A stretch of DNA of 64,000 bases from Hyaloscypha bicolor E (lineage: Eukaryota; Ascomycota; Leotiomycetes; Helotiales; Hyaloscyphaceae): positions 1,950,014 to 2,014,013 of the forward strand of contig NW_020194558.1 of NCBI RefSeq assembly GCF_002865645.1, read 5' to 3'. Below, piece after piece: positions 45,096-57,499 of this stretch. Numbering within the stretch: the first letter of the stretch is position 1; every line of letters starts with the position of its first letter. Position numbers and translations under genes: made by a program. The notes under the pieces were generated by a model. It did not search any database and was not told the DNA's origin. It was given only the letters and a program-made list of their open reading frames with translations.

Positions 45096-47450
45096 CTAAC
45101 CCATTCCATTGGCCTCCAAGCCTTGTATAGCGGCGTAGGAGTATGGGAAATCGACGAGGCCGTCAAGCATCCAGTTCAGCGGGTCGAAGACTTCGTAGTT
45201 GCTCTCGCTGTAGCCGACACTGCCGCTGATCATGCTACTGCTCGGCAAGCCATGGTTTGGAGTCACGGCACCCGCCGCGGCGAGGAGGTGGTTCTGCAGT
45301 TGGTGAGCCGGAGGCATGAGTGTTGCGTCCATGTGTGTCGACGACGCCGAGGACTCGGCTGCGCTGTCGGGGTTTGTAGGGTTCTTCATGGCTGCTATGG
45401 AATAGGCGTAAGCTTGCTTCTCACTTCTCACACACCACGGGGGAAACGGGGAGAGCTGACCTTCGAGGTTTCCGCGACCTTGAGCTTGGAACTCCTCGCG
45501 CCATCGCCAGATCGAGTCGAAGACGAGGCTCATGCTCATTCTGCATCTTACTTTGAGTTGGAGGCTGTCGTCGATGACGGCTCGGGCGTCCTGGCCGTTG
45601 CCGTTGCCGTTGTTGGACATCTGTTGTTGTCGGCTCCGTTGCTCGACGCGAGCTCCGTTCCACATTTGGACCATCAACTCCGCAAGTCTCCATGGGAGGT
45701 CGTTGTTGATGACGCTCATGCTTCGGATTGCTTGAATGGTACGGTGGAAGAGTATTCGGCCTCGCTCGAATTCAATCTCTCGAGAGAAGAACGAGCTAAG
45801 TAATTTCAAGAGAGCGAAACATGCTGCGTTGATCATTTGTAAGATATAGTTCGAAGCGAAACGAAGAATGTTTCCACTCATGTTATCTGCCGTCGGCGAC
45901 TCGAGCTCGAAGACGAGGTCCAAGAACGCAAGGACCGCGCGCCATAGGCCCATTAGGTCATCCATGTATCCTGGAGTTGTGCTTGAGTCAAAGAAAGCAG
46001 ATAGGCGGAGATGCAAGCCAGCAGCTTTCAGATGAAGGTTGACGATTGCTGATAGATCCTGTCTTGACATGATTGAGACTTGGAGCTCATTATATTCTCG
46101 TCGGTATACTCGAGTCAACATGGCTCTTAGCTCATCACCCGCCACTCCTCGCGGATCAGTTGCGTTGCTGTACATCTCCTTGGAGACCTTGTCGCAGAAT
46201 CGCTCGATTTGTAGACGTGCTTCAAGCTCTGGTGACAGAACGAAGGGTCCGTCGTCACCGGGTCTGATGGCGAGAGTCCAGTCATAGAGTGTAGAAGCTG
46301 GTTGACCATAGCCAGTACCAATGCTTTGAGCGACAATGTTGCAAACAGCCCAAGTTGTTACTCGATCATGCAATTGCTCCTTGTTGAGCTCGACAGATAC
46401 GCGGGAGAAATCTTGGGTATGACTCGGTCTATGAAGTCCAATTCCAGTGGCGGTCTTCATCATGACACCACACAAGATGTGTGTTGGATCTGTAGACGTA
46501 GTGCTTGTAGGGAGGGGCCATGTGCAAAGCAAACACAACGCCTTAACGACATAATGGCTACTTGGGACCTCACCAACAGTTGTCCAGAGTAATCTTGTGA
46601 TTGGGCCAATGAGCGAAGTGAGCAATCCCGGATCAGCAGTATAGCGACGAGCTGCAACTGCAATGATTGTCCAGAATAGGAGAGGATGTTGTTGATAGTA
46701 TTGATCAGGAGTTTGTTGAGGAGAGAGGAATGGGAGGTACGGATGATAATAGCACCAGAACTCATTGAAGAGGTGGTTGATAGCATCTTCCGTCAATCCT
46801 ACATTCTCAATCTCCCGCGCAATTCGAGGCATGTTGTAAGATCCGCCTTGCTTCAGATGTAGGAGTGATGAGACAGCCTCGTCTGAGCCCATGAACGATT
46901 GGTTATTCCTCGAGTATACGCCATTCGCCATTGGGGAATCAAGCTCTTCCTCATCTTCAATCACATATCCCATAGCTTGGGCGCGTTGTAGGCTCTGTCG
47001 GAGCCGTTCAATTTGCTTTTCCATCTCTGCATGCTTGCTTCTCTTGCCAACGCGCTTGAAGTTTGACTCAATCTTGCATTCAAGCTTCAATCGATTGCAG
47101 CGCGAGCAAGTCGTGAAGGGATCTTGGATCACATCGCAGCGCAACTATAGATGAACATAATCAGTCTTGTTTTTGAAAGATTCCCAATGGCTGGGGTCGT
47201 CGTCGAGTCGCATTTACGATTCTCATTTCTGACTCACCTTCTGCTGTCTACACTCATTGCAAGCTCTCTTGACACCAGGTTGCCGTCTTCTCTCCCCTTC
47301 ATCTTCATTGTCGTCTCCGCCAGAGCCAGGGCTGCTCTCGAACTCGGCGCCGCTCCTCTTCCTCTTGTTGTAGCTCCCTCCTGTGCCTGGACGGACGCTC
47401 GTCGTTGGGCTCGCAGCCCCACCACCCATGGCTCCTTGACCAGCTTCCAT
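45096..47450 (-). CDS. Zn2Cys6 transcription factor, Leu3/LeuB-like
   Basis: Exon 1 (47450-47238) and exon 2 (from 47144) join in phase 0 to complete the zinc cluster: RACNECRQQK then LRCDVIQDPFTTCSRCNRLK and LEC. It is followed by FKRVGKRSKHAEMEKQIERL, a linker and coiled coil closely like Leu3/LeuB, the regulators of branched-chain amino-acid synthesis. The rest has the usual fungal-specific middle homology region (about 190-560). A third exon is likely: the 66-bp segment 45395-45460 has GTCAGC and CATAG ends, stays in frame and codes unlike its surroundings; skipping it gives about 731 residues, keeping it about 753. The start is uncertain because the frame stays open upstream without an ATG (to about 47620), so a further 5' exon may exist. 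Confidence 0.85.
45395..45460 (-). other. Probable in-frame intron of the Leu3-like gene
   Basis: 66 bases, a multiple of three, without stops. Ends GTCAGC and TTCCATAG with a GCTTAC-like branch. Removal gives NLEAAMKNPTNPDS. It could be spliced or retained with no frame change. Confidence 0.6.
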
Positions 47451-47787
47451 GCGGGGCGTCAGAGGCACTCCGTACTGCCGCGGAACTTGCTTTTGATTGC
47501 AAAGCCTGAGTAAGGCACGCAAGTGCGTTGCTTTGCACTGAAGGTGTCCGGTGTCGCTCGGGTTGATGTGAGTGCCCGATATCGCGAAGGAGGGGTCTCG
47601 AGTTCAAGTGGAGAGCTTTTCTCGGCGCTAATTACGCGACCGCCAAAGTAATGAGGCTGGAACAGGGAAAGTCTTCCCCGATGAAAACATCATCAAAGGG
47701 GTGAATATATACCACACCCTGCTTTACCTCATCTTTCAACGAATCATTGACTACATTTTGATCAATTGCAATACTAGATGAGGAGAG
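47451..47787. promoter_or_regulatory. Divergent promoter and possible uORF leader
   Basis: 337 bp between two starts pointing apart. On the minus strand, read towards the Leu3-like gene, are an ATG-stop (47756-47751), two three- or four-codon frames (47747-47736 and 47732-47724) and a longer one starting ATGATG. If transcribed, these uORFs would restrain translation of the regulator. Confidence 0.4.
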
Positions 47788-48110
47788 ATGGCTCCAAAGA
47801 GGGAGCTACTCAAAGGCCCGGTCTGTCTTCCAGAGCCTCAACTCCGAGCTACATCATATACGCAGAAGCCCGCTTCAAAGGACGAAGTATCTGTGAGAAC
47901 AGGCAAAGAACCTGATATTCCAGGTGAGTCCATGCACTCATAAGTCCATTTCTTACTCACTCGGCACCAGTCATCGAGTTCTCCTTTCAAACTCCAAAGC
48001 CTTTCCTGGACCCGTCGATTATACAACGTCGAGTCCAAGCGGAGAAACAATGGAAGGCCGAACAGGAGAAGAAACAGAAATCAGAAGCAGGACCCTCTCA
48101 AGGAGCGTGA
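47788..48110 (+). CDS. Small conserved-looking protein of unknown function
   Basis: Two exons, 47788-47923 and 47971-48110, around a 47-bp intron with donor GTGAGT and acceptor CCAG, encode about 91 residues. The product begins MAPKRELLKGPVCLPEPQL and, after the splice, runs IEFSFQTPKPFLDPSIIQRR followed by a highly charged helix (VQAEKQWKAEQEKKQK). The intron has good signals and joins two coding-like parts in phase, which supports a real gene. There is no signal peptide or membrane segment. I do not recognise the family. It shares a promoter region with the Leu3-like gene. Confidence 0.65.
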
Positions 48111-50215
48111 AATAAAACGGAAACACAACTCACTACCATATCACGTGACCGTGTCCTTCCGTCGTCGACCCACGGCATGGTGGCAGCTCCAAATCCAATT
48201 AAGTAAATCGAATGAGGGACAACTTTAAATAAGATCTGGCCCTTCCAAAGTCTGATCCGCATTCAGATTTATGATCTGTGACATCCCTAAGGACGGATCT
48301 CGAGGGAAGGAGGCGGCTCTGTCACCCCGCTTGTGCAAAGCAGCGAGAGGCGCAAGCGCGCTTGTACCCAACGTTCCGCGGCAATCAAAGCATGAATCCT
48401 TTCAGGAGATTCCACAAGTGTTGTGGCATTGGAGAAATGACGAGAGGAATGGCATTGAAGATCTGGGTACTGTATTTATGGGAGGCTTTGCGAAGGCATC
48501 AAAAGGGGCTGAGCACTCGTAACGGCGCACAGTCTCTGCAAGACGCATCTCGAGTGCTACAAATAAACTGTGAAACAGGCGCAGTCGATAAGGATGATTT
48601 AAAGTTTTCGATGCTGTCTCGGGTCGCCGATCTTGGGGATTTGCCGACTTTTGTTGCGATTGCATGGAGGTTTACGAGGGAAGTGTTGAGACCCAAGATA
48701 ATAGAGAGAGGCGTGATTTCGCCGCCTGCGAGACGATCTCGGGGCTGACCAAATCATCAGATGGTCCTTAGACCATTTCACTGACTTTACCTGAGAGTCA
48801 GATGAAACGTCAATCTTGAAGTCAATGCAAATAAAGTATAGGCCGGCCGCTCCTAGTAGCAGGAACGTTGTGGGGGTTTAGCTTAGTCAGCCTCGGAAAG
48901 GCTCGTGTTTCGGAGTGGAGGTTGTCTGCCACCAGGTTAGCTCCTGTGCGACGATGCCCCCATTATTATTGCTGTGCCAGCTCCTGTACCTCAGCAGCTA
49001 TTAAAAGACCCTTACTGTACCGAATGCATCGGAGAGTGCCTTATCAATATCAATATGTTCTGCCTGTAATTTACAAGGTTGCCCCATGGAAAACTCGCAT
49101 TGGTATCTGAGGGTCGGCACTGTGCCTCAATGTCAAGTTGTCAAGGTATCAAGATGTTTTAGGAACGCAAGCTGGCGGGGTCAAGTACCAATACTGTGTC
49201 ACTTCACTGTACATGCAGTAGTATCACCGACTTTCTTGCAGAACGCTGAACGCCCCTTGGACCGTGCTTCGCCACCGCCGTTGATTGACGCCTCGGCATT
49301 GTCCATGCAGAAGCGACAAAATTATGATCAGCCGAAGTGAGGGGCGTTCCAACTTGAAGTTCGCATAGGAACGTGACGAGCATGACGCCAGTTCTTGTCG
49401 ATCTCAACCAGGATGAACACGCACCAGTCCCAGGCGCTGAAAGCGATGTCATCCACCAGCTCGCGTTACTATGGTACAAGTTGAGACTAGCTCGAAAACT
49501 CGGAGTGCAACTTTGCATCGATTTGACTCCCCATGCTCAGGTCACCAGATAGAGACACGATCTCCCCTTAGCCAGCCTTACAGCCCTCTTAATGGCTGCG
49601 ATAACTGGATCTCATCGGAACCATGGCCACGCAACCAATCAGACGAATGCGGGGGAATGCACCTCAACCTGCGCGTGTTCCTGACTGGCACACATGCCAA
49701 GCCCACTTTCAAAGCCGCACTGCAGCCACCTGGACCCTGGGAAAGAAGCACCTGCATCAGCTGCACGACACTCTTGCACTTGCGCTGGCACCAAAGAAGC
49801 ACATCTTGCAGTCATCGACTCATGAATGGCGATCCAGAAGCAGGGACAGCGCCCTCCGGCTCAAGTGATATGAACTGTGAACGTGATATATGGTGGGTCC
49901 AAATCAACAGGTTCGCGCCAACTTGACGGTGAGTCTCCTCCCGTTTGCAGCAACGATCAGCCTGGCTTCGCGCCTCCCGGGCCTTGGCTCTCGGTCTATT
50001 TACTTTTGCGGGGAAAGCATTTCGTAAAGCCCCGCTGTTCTTCTACTTAAGCTTGTTGTCGCCCTGTTTGCTCCCATCCCAACAGGCATTCACTAGCCAC
50101 ATCCAAGCTTCAGGCTGATATCAAAGTTGATTTTTTTTGCTTGGCCCCTGCTTCCTCGCCGTTCGTTAGAACGTCTGCTCTGAATACTCTCCCTCATGAA
50201 TCTTCTCAGCACACG
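48111..50215. other. Intergenic region upstream of the GH5 gene
   Basis: One plus-strand frame (ATG 48392 to stop 48748) reads CGIGEMTRGMALKIWVLYLW and CETGAVDKDDLKFSMLSRVA; it might be a small gene but has no known motif, so it is not called. The rest has only short frames. A tRNA-like A box near 48876 has no matching B box. Confidence 0.4.
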
Positions 50216-51627
50216 ATGATCAAAATGGGTTTTTTCAAAGATCTCACCTTTGCAGCTGCTTGTCTGTCATTGACGGTGGCAGCGTCACCTTTGTAAGGGT
50301 TTCCAGACCCCCTTTCCCTCTTGCTACTAACGCGTTAGCAGACAAGAACGAACCACAGACGGCATCGACTACAACAACTACATAATCCGAGGCGTCAATC
50401 TAGGTGGATGGTTCGTTCTGGAGCCATGGATAACTCCTTCTATCTTCGAACCGTATGCGAATGGCGGTGGAGTCATTGACGAATACACACTCTCAGCAAG
50501 TCTGGGGAAGAGCGCAACCCAAACCTTGTTGGATCAACATTGGGGCAGCTGGATCACAGAAGACGACTTTGCGCAGATTGCTGCTGCTGGCTTGAATACA
50601 GTCCGAATCCCAATTGGCTACTGGGCTCTTGCTCCGCAAGACGGTGACCCATACGTACAGGGACAGTTACCGTACCTCGCGACTGCCCTTGGGTGGGCGA
50701 GAAACCATGGCCTGAAGGTTTTACTCGATTTGCACGGAGGTAGGATCCTTTCAGAAGTGAAGTAAACAGTCTTCTGACATTATTATTACAGCACCTGGAT
50801 CTCAAAACGGCTTCGACAACAGCGGGCGCCTTGGCCCAATCCAGTGGCAAGCGGGCAATACTGTACAGACAACGTTGACTGCTATCCACAACCTTGTTGA
50901 CTGGGCCGTGAGTAACAACTTCATGGATATTGTGACCTCGATCGAACTTCTCAATGAGCCTGCAGGTTTCAGTCCAAACATCAAGATGGACGTAACCAAA
51001 CAGTTCTATTATGATGGGTATGGATATATCCACGACAAGACACCCAATACTGTTACCGTCATCCACGACGCGTTCAAAGATATCGGTGGATACTGGAACG
51101 GTTTCATGAACAGTGCAACAGGAGTTGGCAACGTCATGCTCGACACCCACATCTATCAAGTCTTCACTCCGGGCGAACTTTCCAGGACGCCCTGCGAGCA
51201 CGTGGCGAACGCATGTTCGAACAAGGGCAAATTGGCTGGCACAGACAAATGGGCCATAGTCGGCGAGTGGACAGGGGCACAAACAGACTGCGCGAAGTGG
51301 TTGAATGGTCTCGGAACCGGAGCTCGATATGACGGTACTTTCACCGGGACTGGAGGGAGCTATTACATTGGAGACTGCGTTGGAAAGGACGTTGGCACTG
51401 TAGCTACCATGAAGCAGGTCGATAAGACAAACTTACAATACTTCGTCGAGGCGCAGTTGGATGCTTACGAGGCTCATATAGGGTGGATCTTCTGGTGCTG
51501 GAAGACGGAGAGCGCACCGGAGTGGAACTTCAAAGATCTGCTGGCGAATAAGTTGATTCCACAGCCCATTACATCTAGGAAGTTCGCACCTCAGTGTGAT
51601 GGGGCGGCTTGCATGGTTCCGAGCTAG
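50216..51627 (+). CDS. exgA: Secreted exo-beta-1,3-glucanase, GH5
   Basis: Three exons (50216-50292, 50342-50739, 50792-51627) encode about 436 residues. A signal peptide ([18 protein letters not shown]) is followed by [20 protein letters not shown], the hallmark start of the fungal GH5 exo-1,3-glucanases. The acid/base Glu is in LLNEPAG (about 213) and the nucleophile Glu in AIVGEWTGA (about 316); LDLHGAPGSQNG is rebuilt exactly across the second intron. The enzyme trims beta-1,3-glucan outside the cell during wall remodelling or glucan use. The C-terminus, with [11 protein letters not shown], is complete. A second Met lies three codons after the first. The gene is intact. Confidence 0.93.
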
Positions 51628-52184
51628 GTCTCTGGCGGGTTGGACGAAGAGTTGATGTGTATATTTTTTTATTGTATGGATATATGATGATTTTATGACG
51701 GTTGGGAACATAAAGCGGATACTCTTCCCTTTGAGTAAGGCAGAAGAGGAATATCTTCACTTCTAGAATTAGAAACGATCACGAAAATCGAGCTAGCTTT
51801 ATTAGCTAATGTTATTTGGGGATGAATGAAGAAAAGAATCAAAATCGGAACGAGATGTCATGGTACAGATGTTTTCATGCAACACTATCTTCCTTTCATC
51901 TGGACAAGCGTCGTTCCCAGTCCTTGCTGTCCACAAGAGATAAAATTCCCATGACATAAGTCTGTCACCAGTCAAGCCAAGCTGTCAGATTTTGGTGGAT
52001 CTTCCTTCCGAGCTTCTTCATTGGCGGCACCTGGATCTGCAAGTTTATTACTCACCACCCGTCCCGTTCAGTTAAACTTAACGACTATTACACCTGTACT
52101 CTCAATTTTTTCCTATTCTTCGTTTCGCCAATATTTTCATCCCATATTCATATCCATCCAACTCTCCCGTAGAGGATTGCCGCG
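51628..52184. other. Spacer after the GH5 gene
   Basis: No gene is supported; AT-rich at its start, as expected of a 3' end. Confidence 0.4.
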
Positions 52185-52358
52185 ATGGATTCCCGAATAG
52201 GACTAGCTCGCCTCTTTACGTTTAGAAGAAAGAAACACCCCGCTGCGGAACCCTCCTCCACCCCGGAGCTGTTCGGGACCACCAACAGGTCAAGTTGCGA
52301 CTTGATCGTTCACGAAAACTCAACGGCGTCGGAAGTACCATTACAGATGCTTAGATAA
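52185..52358 (+). CDS. Short ORF, 57 codons, unknown
   Basis: ATG 52185 to TAA 52356-52358. The product starts MDSRIGLARLFTFRRKKHPA and is basic first, then Ser/Thr-rich. It lies 190 bp before the aldehyde dehydrogenase start and could be an upstream ORF in that gene's leader or a separate small gene. No motif; coding status uncertain. Confidence 0.25.
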   Translation: MDSRIGLARLFTFRRKKHPAAEPSSTPELFGTTNRSSCDLIVHENSTASEVPLQMLR

Positions 52359-52548
52359 AGGTCAATGGCCCGAGTGAGAGGTGCAATGCTTCAAAGGCTT
52401 TTATTTATCAGCACCATCCCTTCTGAGCACTCAAACAGTATTGGTTTTTGTCAAGTGGGGCATTTCAATAGCTTTATCTCCACAACTACAAAGCTCCAAA
52501 TTTCGACGTTTCAATCCATTTCCAAATCGTATCCTACTGTGCATCAGA

Positions 52549-54070
52549 ATGTCTTTCACCAACGGCCACGCCCATGATTCCAACGGGACACCAGTCCCCA
52601 CCCACCCTCTCATAATATCCAACAAACCACATCCAACAGTTAACTCCTTCCCCGTCTACTCTCCGGCCACAGGTAAACTTTTACACCACTTTTCCTCCGC
52701 CTCAATCGACGACGCCGATGCGGCTCTCAGTTCAGCACAAGCCGCCCAACCAAAATGGAAGACTCTTCCTCCTTCCAAGAAACGCGATATCTTCATCAAA
52801 GCAGCCGAGATTATGGACTCTCGTCGCGAAGAACTGACCAAATATATGGCTGACGAAACGGGAGCCTCTGCACCATGGGGAGCATTCAACCTCAACCTCG
52901 CCTCTGAGATCCTGCGCGATGTTGCTGGGAGAATCTCCTCCATCTCTGGCTCAATCCCTCAAACAGCGACGGAAGGAGTATCTGCCCTCGTGTTGAAAGA
53001 ACCATACGGAGTCATCCTCGCCATCGCTCCTTGGAACGCCCCCTACATCCTAGGCATCAGAGCAATAATCTACGCCCTTGCAGCAGGCAACACCGCCATC
53101 CTGAAAGCCCCAGAATTCTCACCCATGTGCTCAACCGGCATCGTCACTTCCCTCCAGCAAGCCGGCCTCCCACCCGGAGTCTTGAACCTCCTCGCCCACC
53201 GCCCCGAAGACGCAGCCTCCATCACAAAACACCTGATCTCAAGCCCCATCATTAAGAAAGTGAACTTCACCGGTTCCACAGCAGTCGGGAAGATCATCGC
53301 CGAGCTCTGCGGGAAAACCCTGAAGCCCGTTCTTCTGGAACTGGGAGGCAAGGCACCAGCTATCGTATGGGAAGATGCCGATCTCGACCTTGCGGCGCAG
53401 GAGTGCGCTGTAGGAAGTTTCGAGCACAGTGGGCAGATATGCATGAGTACCGAGCGAATCATCCTCCACGAGAAGATTGCGGAGGAATTCGAAGAAAAGT
53501 TCAAGAAAGCAGCAGCTGGGTTCGCGCCTGAGGGGGCAGAGCCTCCTGTCTTAATCAACAGTGCCGGAGTCGCCAAAAACCAGCGCTTGCTCAAAGACGC
53601 CGTTGAGAAGGGAGCTACGATCCTCCACGGTAATCATGAAGAGGGTAAGGGTACGAAGATGATGCCAGTCGTGGTGAAAGGGACGAAGAAGGGCATGGAT
53701 CTGTTCTACACAGAGAGTTTTGGGCCTACGGTTAGTGTCATGACGGTGAGTAGTGAGGAGGAAGCGTTGGAGCTGGCAAATGATACCGAGTATGGACTTT
53801 CGGCTGCGGTGTTCACGAGAGATTTACTGAGGGGGCTGCGGATGGCGAGGGGGATTGAGAGTGGTGCGGTGCATATTAATGGCATGACGGTGCATGATGA
53901 GACGGCGTTGCCGCATGGTGGTGAGTTTTCCCCTCACCTTCCAATCACCTACCATTTTTTCTGGACGATGATTGATGATTGCAGGTATGAAAGCGAGCGG
54001 ATTTGGGAGGTTTGGAGCAATTGGTTTGGAGGAATGGATGCGGACGAAAACTATCACGTTCAAGGACTGA
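52549..54070 (+). CDS. Aldehyde dehydrogenase (salicylaldehyde/vanillin dehydrogenase-like)
   Basis: Two exons, 52549-53920 and 53985-54070, give about 485 residues. The chain has the NAD-binding FTGSTAVGK, the catalytic Glu in LLELGGKAP (about 264), the catalytic Cys in EHSGQICMSTERI (about 298) and the late motif FYTESFGPTVSV. The second exon restores the ending PHGGMKASGFGRFG found across the family, so reading through the intron to 54144 is wrong. Length and spacing fit NAD(P)-dependent ALDHs that oxidise aromatic aldehydes such as vanillin or salicylaldehyde; the substrate is inference. The ATG chosen starts MSFTNGHAH; in-frame ATGs further up (from about 52381) would add a leader without family support. 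No targeting signal is obvious. Confidence 0.9.
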
Positions 54071-57000
54071 GTCCGAGTCTGCTCTCTTGCCATTCGTTAA
54101 TGAAATTTTGCATTGCATGCACCCCTCTCTATCCTTTGCATTAATCGGATATCAGCCCCGAGTATCTTGTACAGCTGATCCATTTCAAGCACAACCCAAC
54201 CCAAGACAACCTTAATCAGGTTATTCGGGTCTTTTCCGCCATCAACCCCAACCTCCCTGCTTCAAAATCCACTTCAATCATATTTTCTAGCCTACCTCTC
54301 TAGAACTCAAACAATACGATCTATCGAGTAGAAAATGCGGCCTCATCCACTTAGCGCTCACCGCCCGTAGTGGAGATTCGATTTCCTTTGTCGCTTTGTC
54401 TTTGTCGACACACTCGACTTCGTCTTTGATCTGACACGTTGGGAATGGGAGTGGAAATGTATTAAAGGTAATATCTCAGAATAATAATTACTATTTCATA
54501 AATTTTTTACGTCATTGGTGGGTATAAAGCAAGGAAAGTTCAAGGATTTAAGTCGCATTGCTTCACTTTTTGTATTGACCCTACAATTCATATCGATTCG
54601 ATTCGCCGAATGCTCAATCGACATGACCTTCGCCTTCGTTTCCGTCCATAGAACCTTTGCAATGCAAAGGTAACCACAATACCTGATATGCAGAAAAGAA
54701 CAGCGAATTGATTGAGATGCAATTCCTACCTCACTCTCAATGTTATTTCGTGAAGAGTGATATGCTGGGAATTGGCATTGCGGGGTCGAAGACAAAGAGG
54801 AGACGCATAAAGAAAGTAGAGGGGGCGAAGATTAAGATTAAGAAATTAAAAGGATGTTTCTAACTTTTGATAAGTGCGAATACGAGTATTGAATAAATAA
54901 CCGCCTTGTTCTTGAGCCCAGTGCGGGAGTGCAAGGGAGCGGGAGGAGGGATAGAGGGGTTAAGTTGTAATCGTCGGTTCGTCGATCGCCTTTCTTTTCA
55001 ATTCGTGGGACTGAATACCGTACGTCGTGCAACAAAAACACGTGATAGGTCAAGAGAAACAGTGCATCAACTTAGGTGGGATCGAAGGCGAAGAGAGAGA
55101 GAAAGTGAATATCAAAGTGAGGCAGGGTAGAAAGGGGACTATTGTTAGGGTTCCCGTTTCGCGCTCGCTTCCGAGTGAGACAAAGGGGTAACGGAATGAC
55201 GTCCGCCATGGGCACAAAGAAAGAAAGACTTGATCACGAAGGCTAAAAATGCTTTTCGACGGCTTAAGTAGAAAATAGTGCCGGTGGTGAAGGCACATTA
55301 CGATTTGCCGCCAGTGAAACCCGAGTGCTGTAATTTAGGTTCGGACAAGGCTGCATTTTTGGGATCAACTCACTGGATTGTCAGCTGAACGGGCTGTCTT
55401 CCCGAGTACATCAGCGTATACTCAGTGAGGGATGTGTGGAAATTGAGAAGATGCAACATGGCTCACTCGAGTCGCTCCTTCCCCCTGAATCTTCCCACTA
55501 TCCCCAACATCGCCCCTTCCCCAAAAGCCTCCTAAGTTTCCGTGGTAATCTCTCACCCATTTCCTCAACTCTCCTCCCTCTTTTCTCTTCTTCTCTCTTC
55601 CGCTAAACTTCACCCCGTCCTCCCCCGCCCTTCCCCCCAAATCATTAAGAGCCATCTCCCCTTCAAAAATTCACATATTCAGTCACGCTCCCTTCCTACG
55701 CTTCCCTTCGTCGTCGCGAGGCGAAGAGCCTACTTCGAGAGGCGAGGTTTCAAAACGTAATAAACTCGTGATGTGGACACTTTTGCTAGTCCCTGTACTG
55801 AAACTGCAAGGGTAATAGTCGGTCTACAGGACCGACTGTAAGGCGGTGGTTTCTTTCCGAGTTGAGGGCGGTGGGGTTCTGTTTTGTTACCTTCAAGATG
55901 AGGTGATCTTTTGTGGGACTTCGCTATTTGTTGTTCGACCCAAGCGGCTGGACTGACTTCGTGTCCATCCCCGACGGGCAGAAGGGCCCACTCCAGGTCT
56001 GCTCTTGGAATTTTCTTCGTAGGTGTTCATTTCGAGATATAGGAATGCGTTCGCATAGACGGGAATGCTGACTTTGAATGCCTTACCAGCGAGAGGGCCA
56101 AGACACTGCTGAATAGCGGTTCTCCTTTCCGTTCCACCTGTTCCTAGGAGCTTGTCCGAAGTCAACAACGAAGCCGAGACAGGGCCTCGAGCCTCAATTC
56201 GAGAAGAAGTTATAAGCAGTAGAGTCTTCAGGTGCTTCACCCCACCCAACCATGATCCCTTCCGAGGTTACCTTGAACCTTGAGGTTCTCAGACCTGAGG
56301 CAGGACTCCAACAATGAAGTTTGCTCGGTGCACCACTTCTGCTAGCTACTTCTTGATTTGAGTGGGCGTGATGATTCCTTTCTGGATTGAAACCTGAAGA
56401 AGAAGGACGGGGACAGGTACAAAGGGGACAGTTCTGCATATAGACCGTGATAGTGCATGTAACCAATCGCAGATCTGCCCAATGAACATCACGCAAGTCA
56501 AAGGCAGGCACCTCAGGCTTCGAGCCTCCATAAATGCACCTACGATTACGACGAATGCCTGCTTCTCGGACACCGGATGAAAAGAAACTATATTTGAATG
56601 TGAAAGACACCACAACTTCGTGAGAGACGAAAGCATCCGGGAGAGCGCCAGAGAGAATTCAGGCTTCACTAAACTCCAAGTCAGCTCTCTCATAAACAAG
56701 AGTGTTGCGGGGAGATACTCAACTTCAGGATATTGACGCAATGGTGCTCATTAACTGGGTTTACTCTGCAATGATAGCCGTTCCCTCTCGCCTTTGGTGG
56801 AGCTGGTCGATCGCGGGGGTTTTCTTCTAAGATTGTTCATGTCCATTCGACGATTGTTGGTGGAGGGAATGATTACTTCTTTCGTCGCGAATGTGTAGGG
56901 CTGACATTCGAAGCTGAGTCGAGAATGGGAAAGTTTCGAAGGTGGCTGCGAGAGATTTCAAAGAAACCGAAGTTTGTATGGGAGGAAGGAACCTAGTTCT

Positions 57001-57401
57001 TGGCTTTGTGGTGTTAGCCTGCTGATATCGAAGGGAACGGCGGAGTGGTAGGAAAATGGGACTATTTGGTTCACATGCACGCAGTCTCCAATCTTGCAAT
57101 ATTCAAAAATAGCGCTGGGATCCTTGATTATGTGGCATCATTTCCGAATGCCTTTACCCCTTAATGCAGCGTACATAGTCAAGCATAACACTTCAAAAGA
57201 TCACAGCCTTGAGAAGGCGAAACTCAATGAGATTAAAGCACTGGATTTTTTCGAACTGTTAGATCTCGACCTATAACTTTTTCGTGTTTCACGATAGTCC
57301 AAGGCTGGCTCACGTGAAGTGTTGATGATTCGCAGTCCTGCTAAGCGATCCCTCGCTTGCAGATATACTCAAAAAAAAAAATACCAAAAAAAATGAGGGT
57401 T
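54071..57401. other. Gene-poor region
   Basis: No gene is firmly supported. On the minus strand, 55893-56249 reads in a coding-like way (TERRTAIQQCLGPLAGKAFK, then VSIPVYANAFLYLEMNTYEE) but has no recognisable family or upstream exon. A minus-strand 131-codon frame at 56346-56741 is hydrophobic and probably chance. Poly-A tracts lie at 57371-57393. Confidence 0.4.
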
Positions 57402-57499
57402 CGCGCAATGCGTAGTGGGTTCCAAAGATTGAGTTAAACTCGAGTTTTGACGCGTAATGCGTAATGGGTTACAAAGATTGGTTTGAAGACAAGTCTTCG
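57402..57499. repeat. 49-bp imperfect tandem duplication
   Basis: Copies at 57402-57450 and 57451-57499; their first 30 bases agree at 27 positions. Copy 1 ends with the palindrome AAACTCGAGTTT, copy 2 with the inverted repeat GAAGAC-AA-GTCTTC. Confidence 0.65.

Noticed and set aside
48873..48945. Possible tRNA with an A-box-like TAGCTTAGTCAGC
   Set aside because: No proper B box (GGTTCGAATCC type) and no pairing acceptor stem at the expected distance.
56346..56741. Hydrophobic minus-strand frame of 131 codons
   Set aside because: No family signature, and the string could be the antisense of non-coding or decayed sequence.
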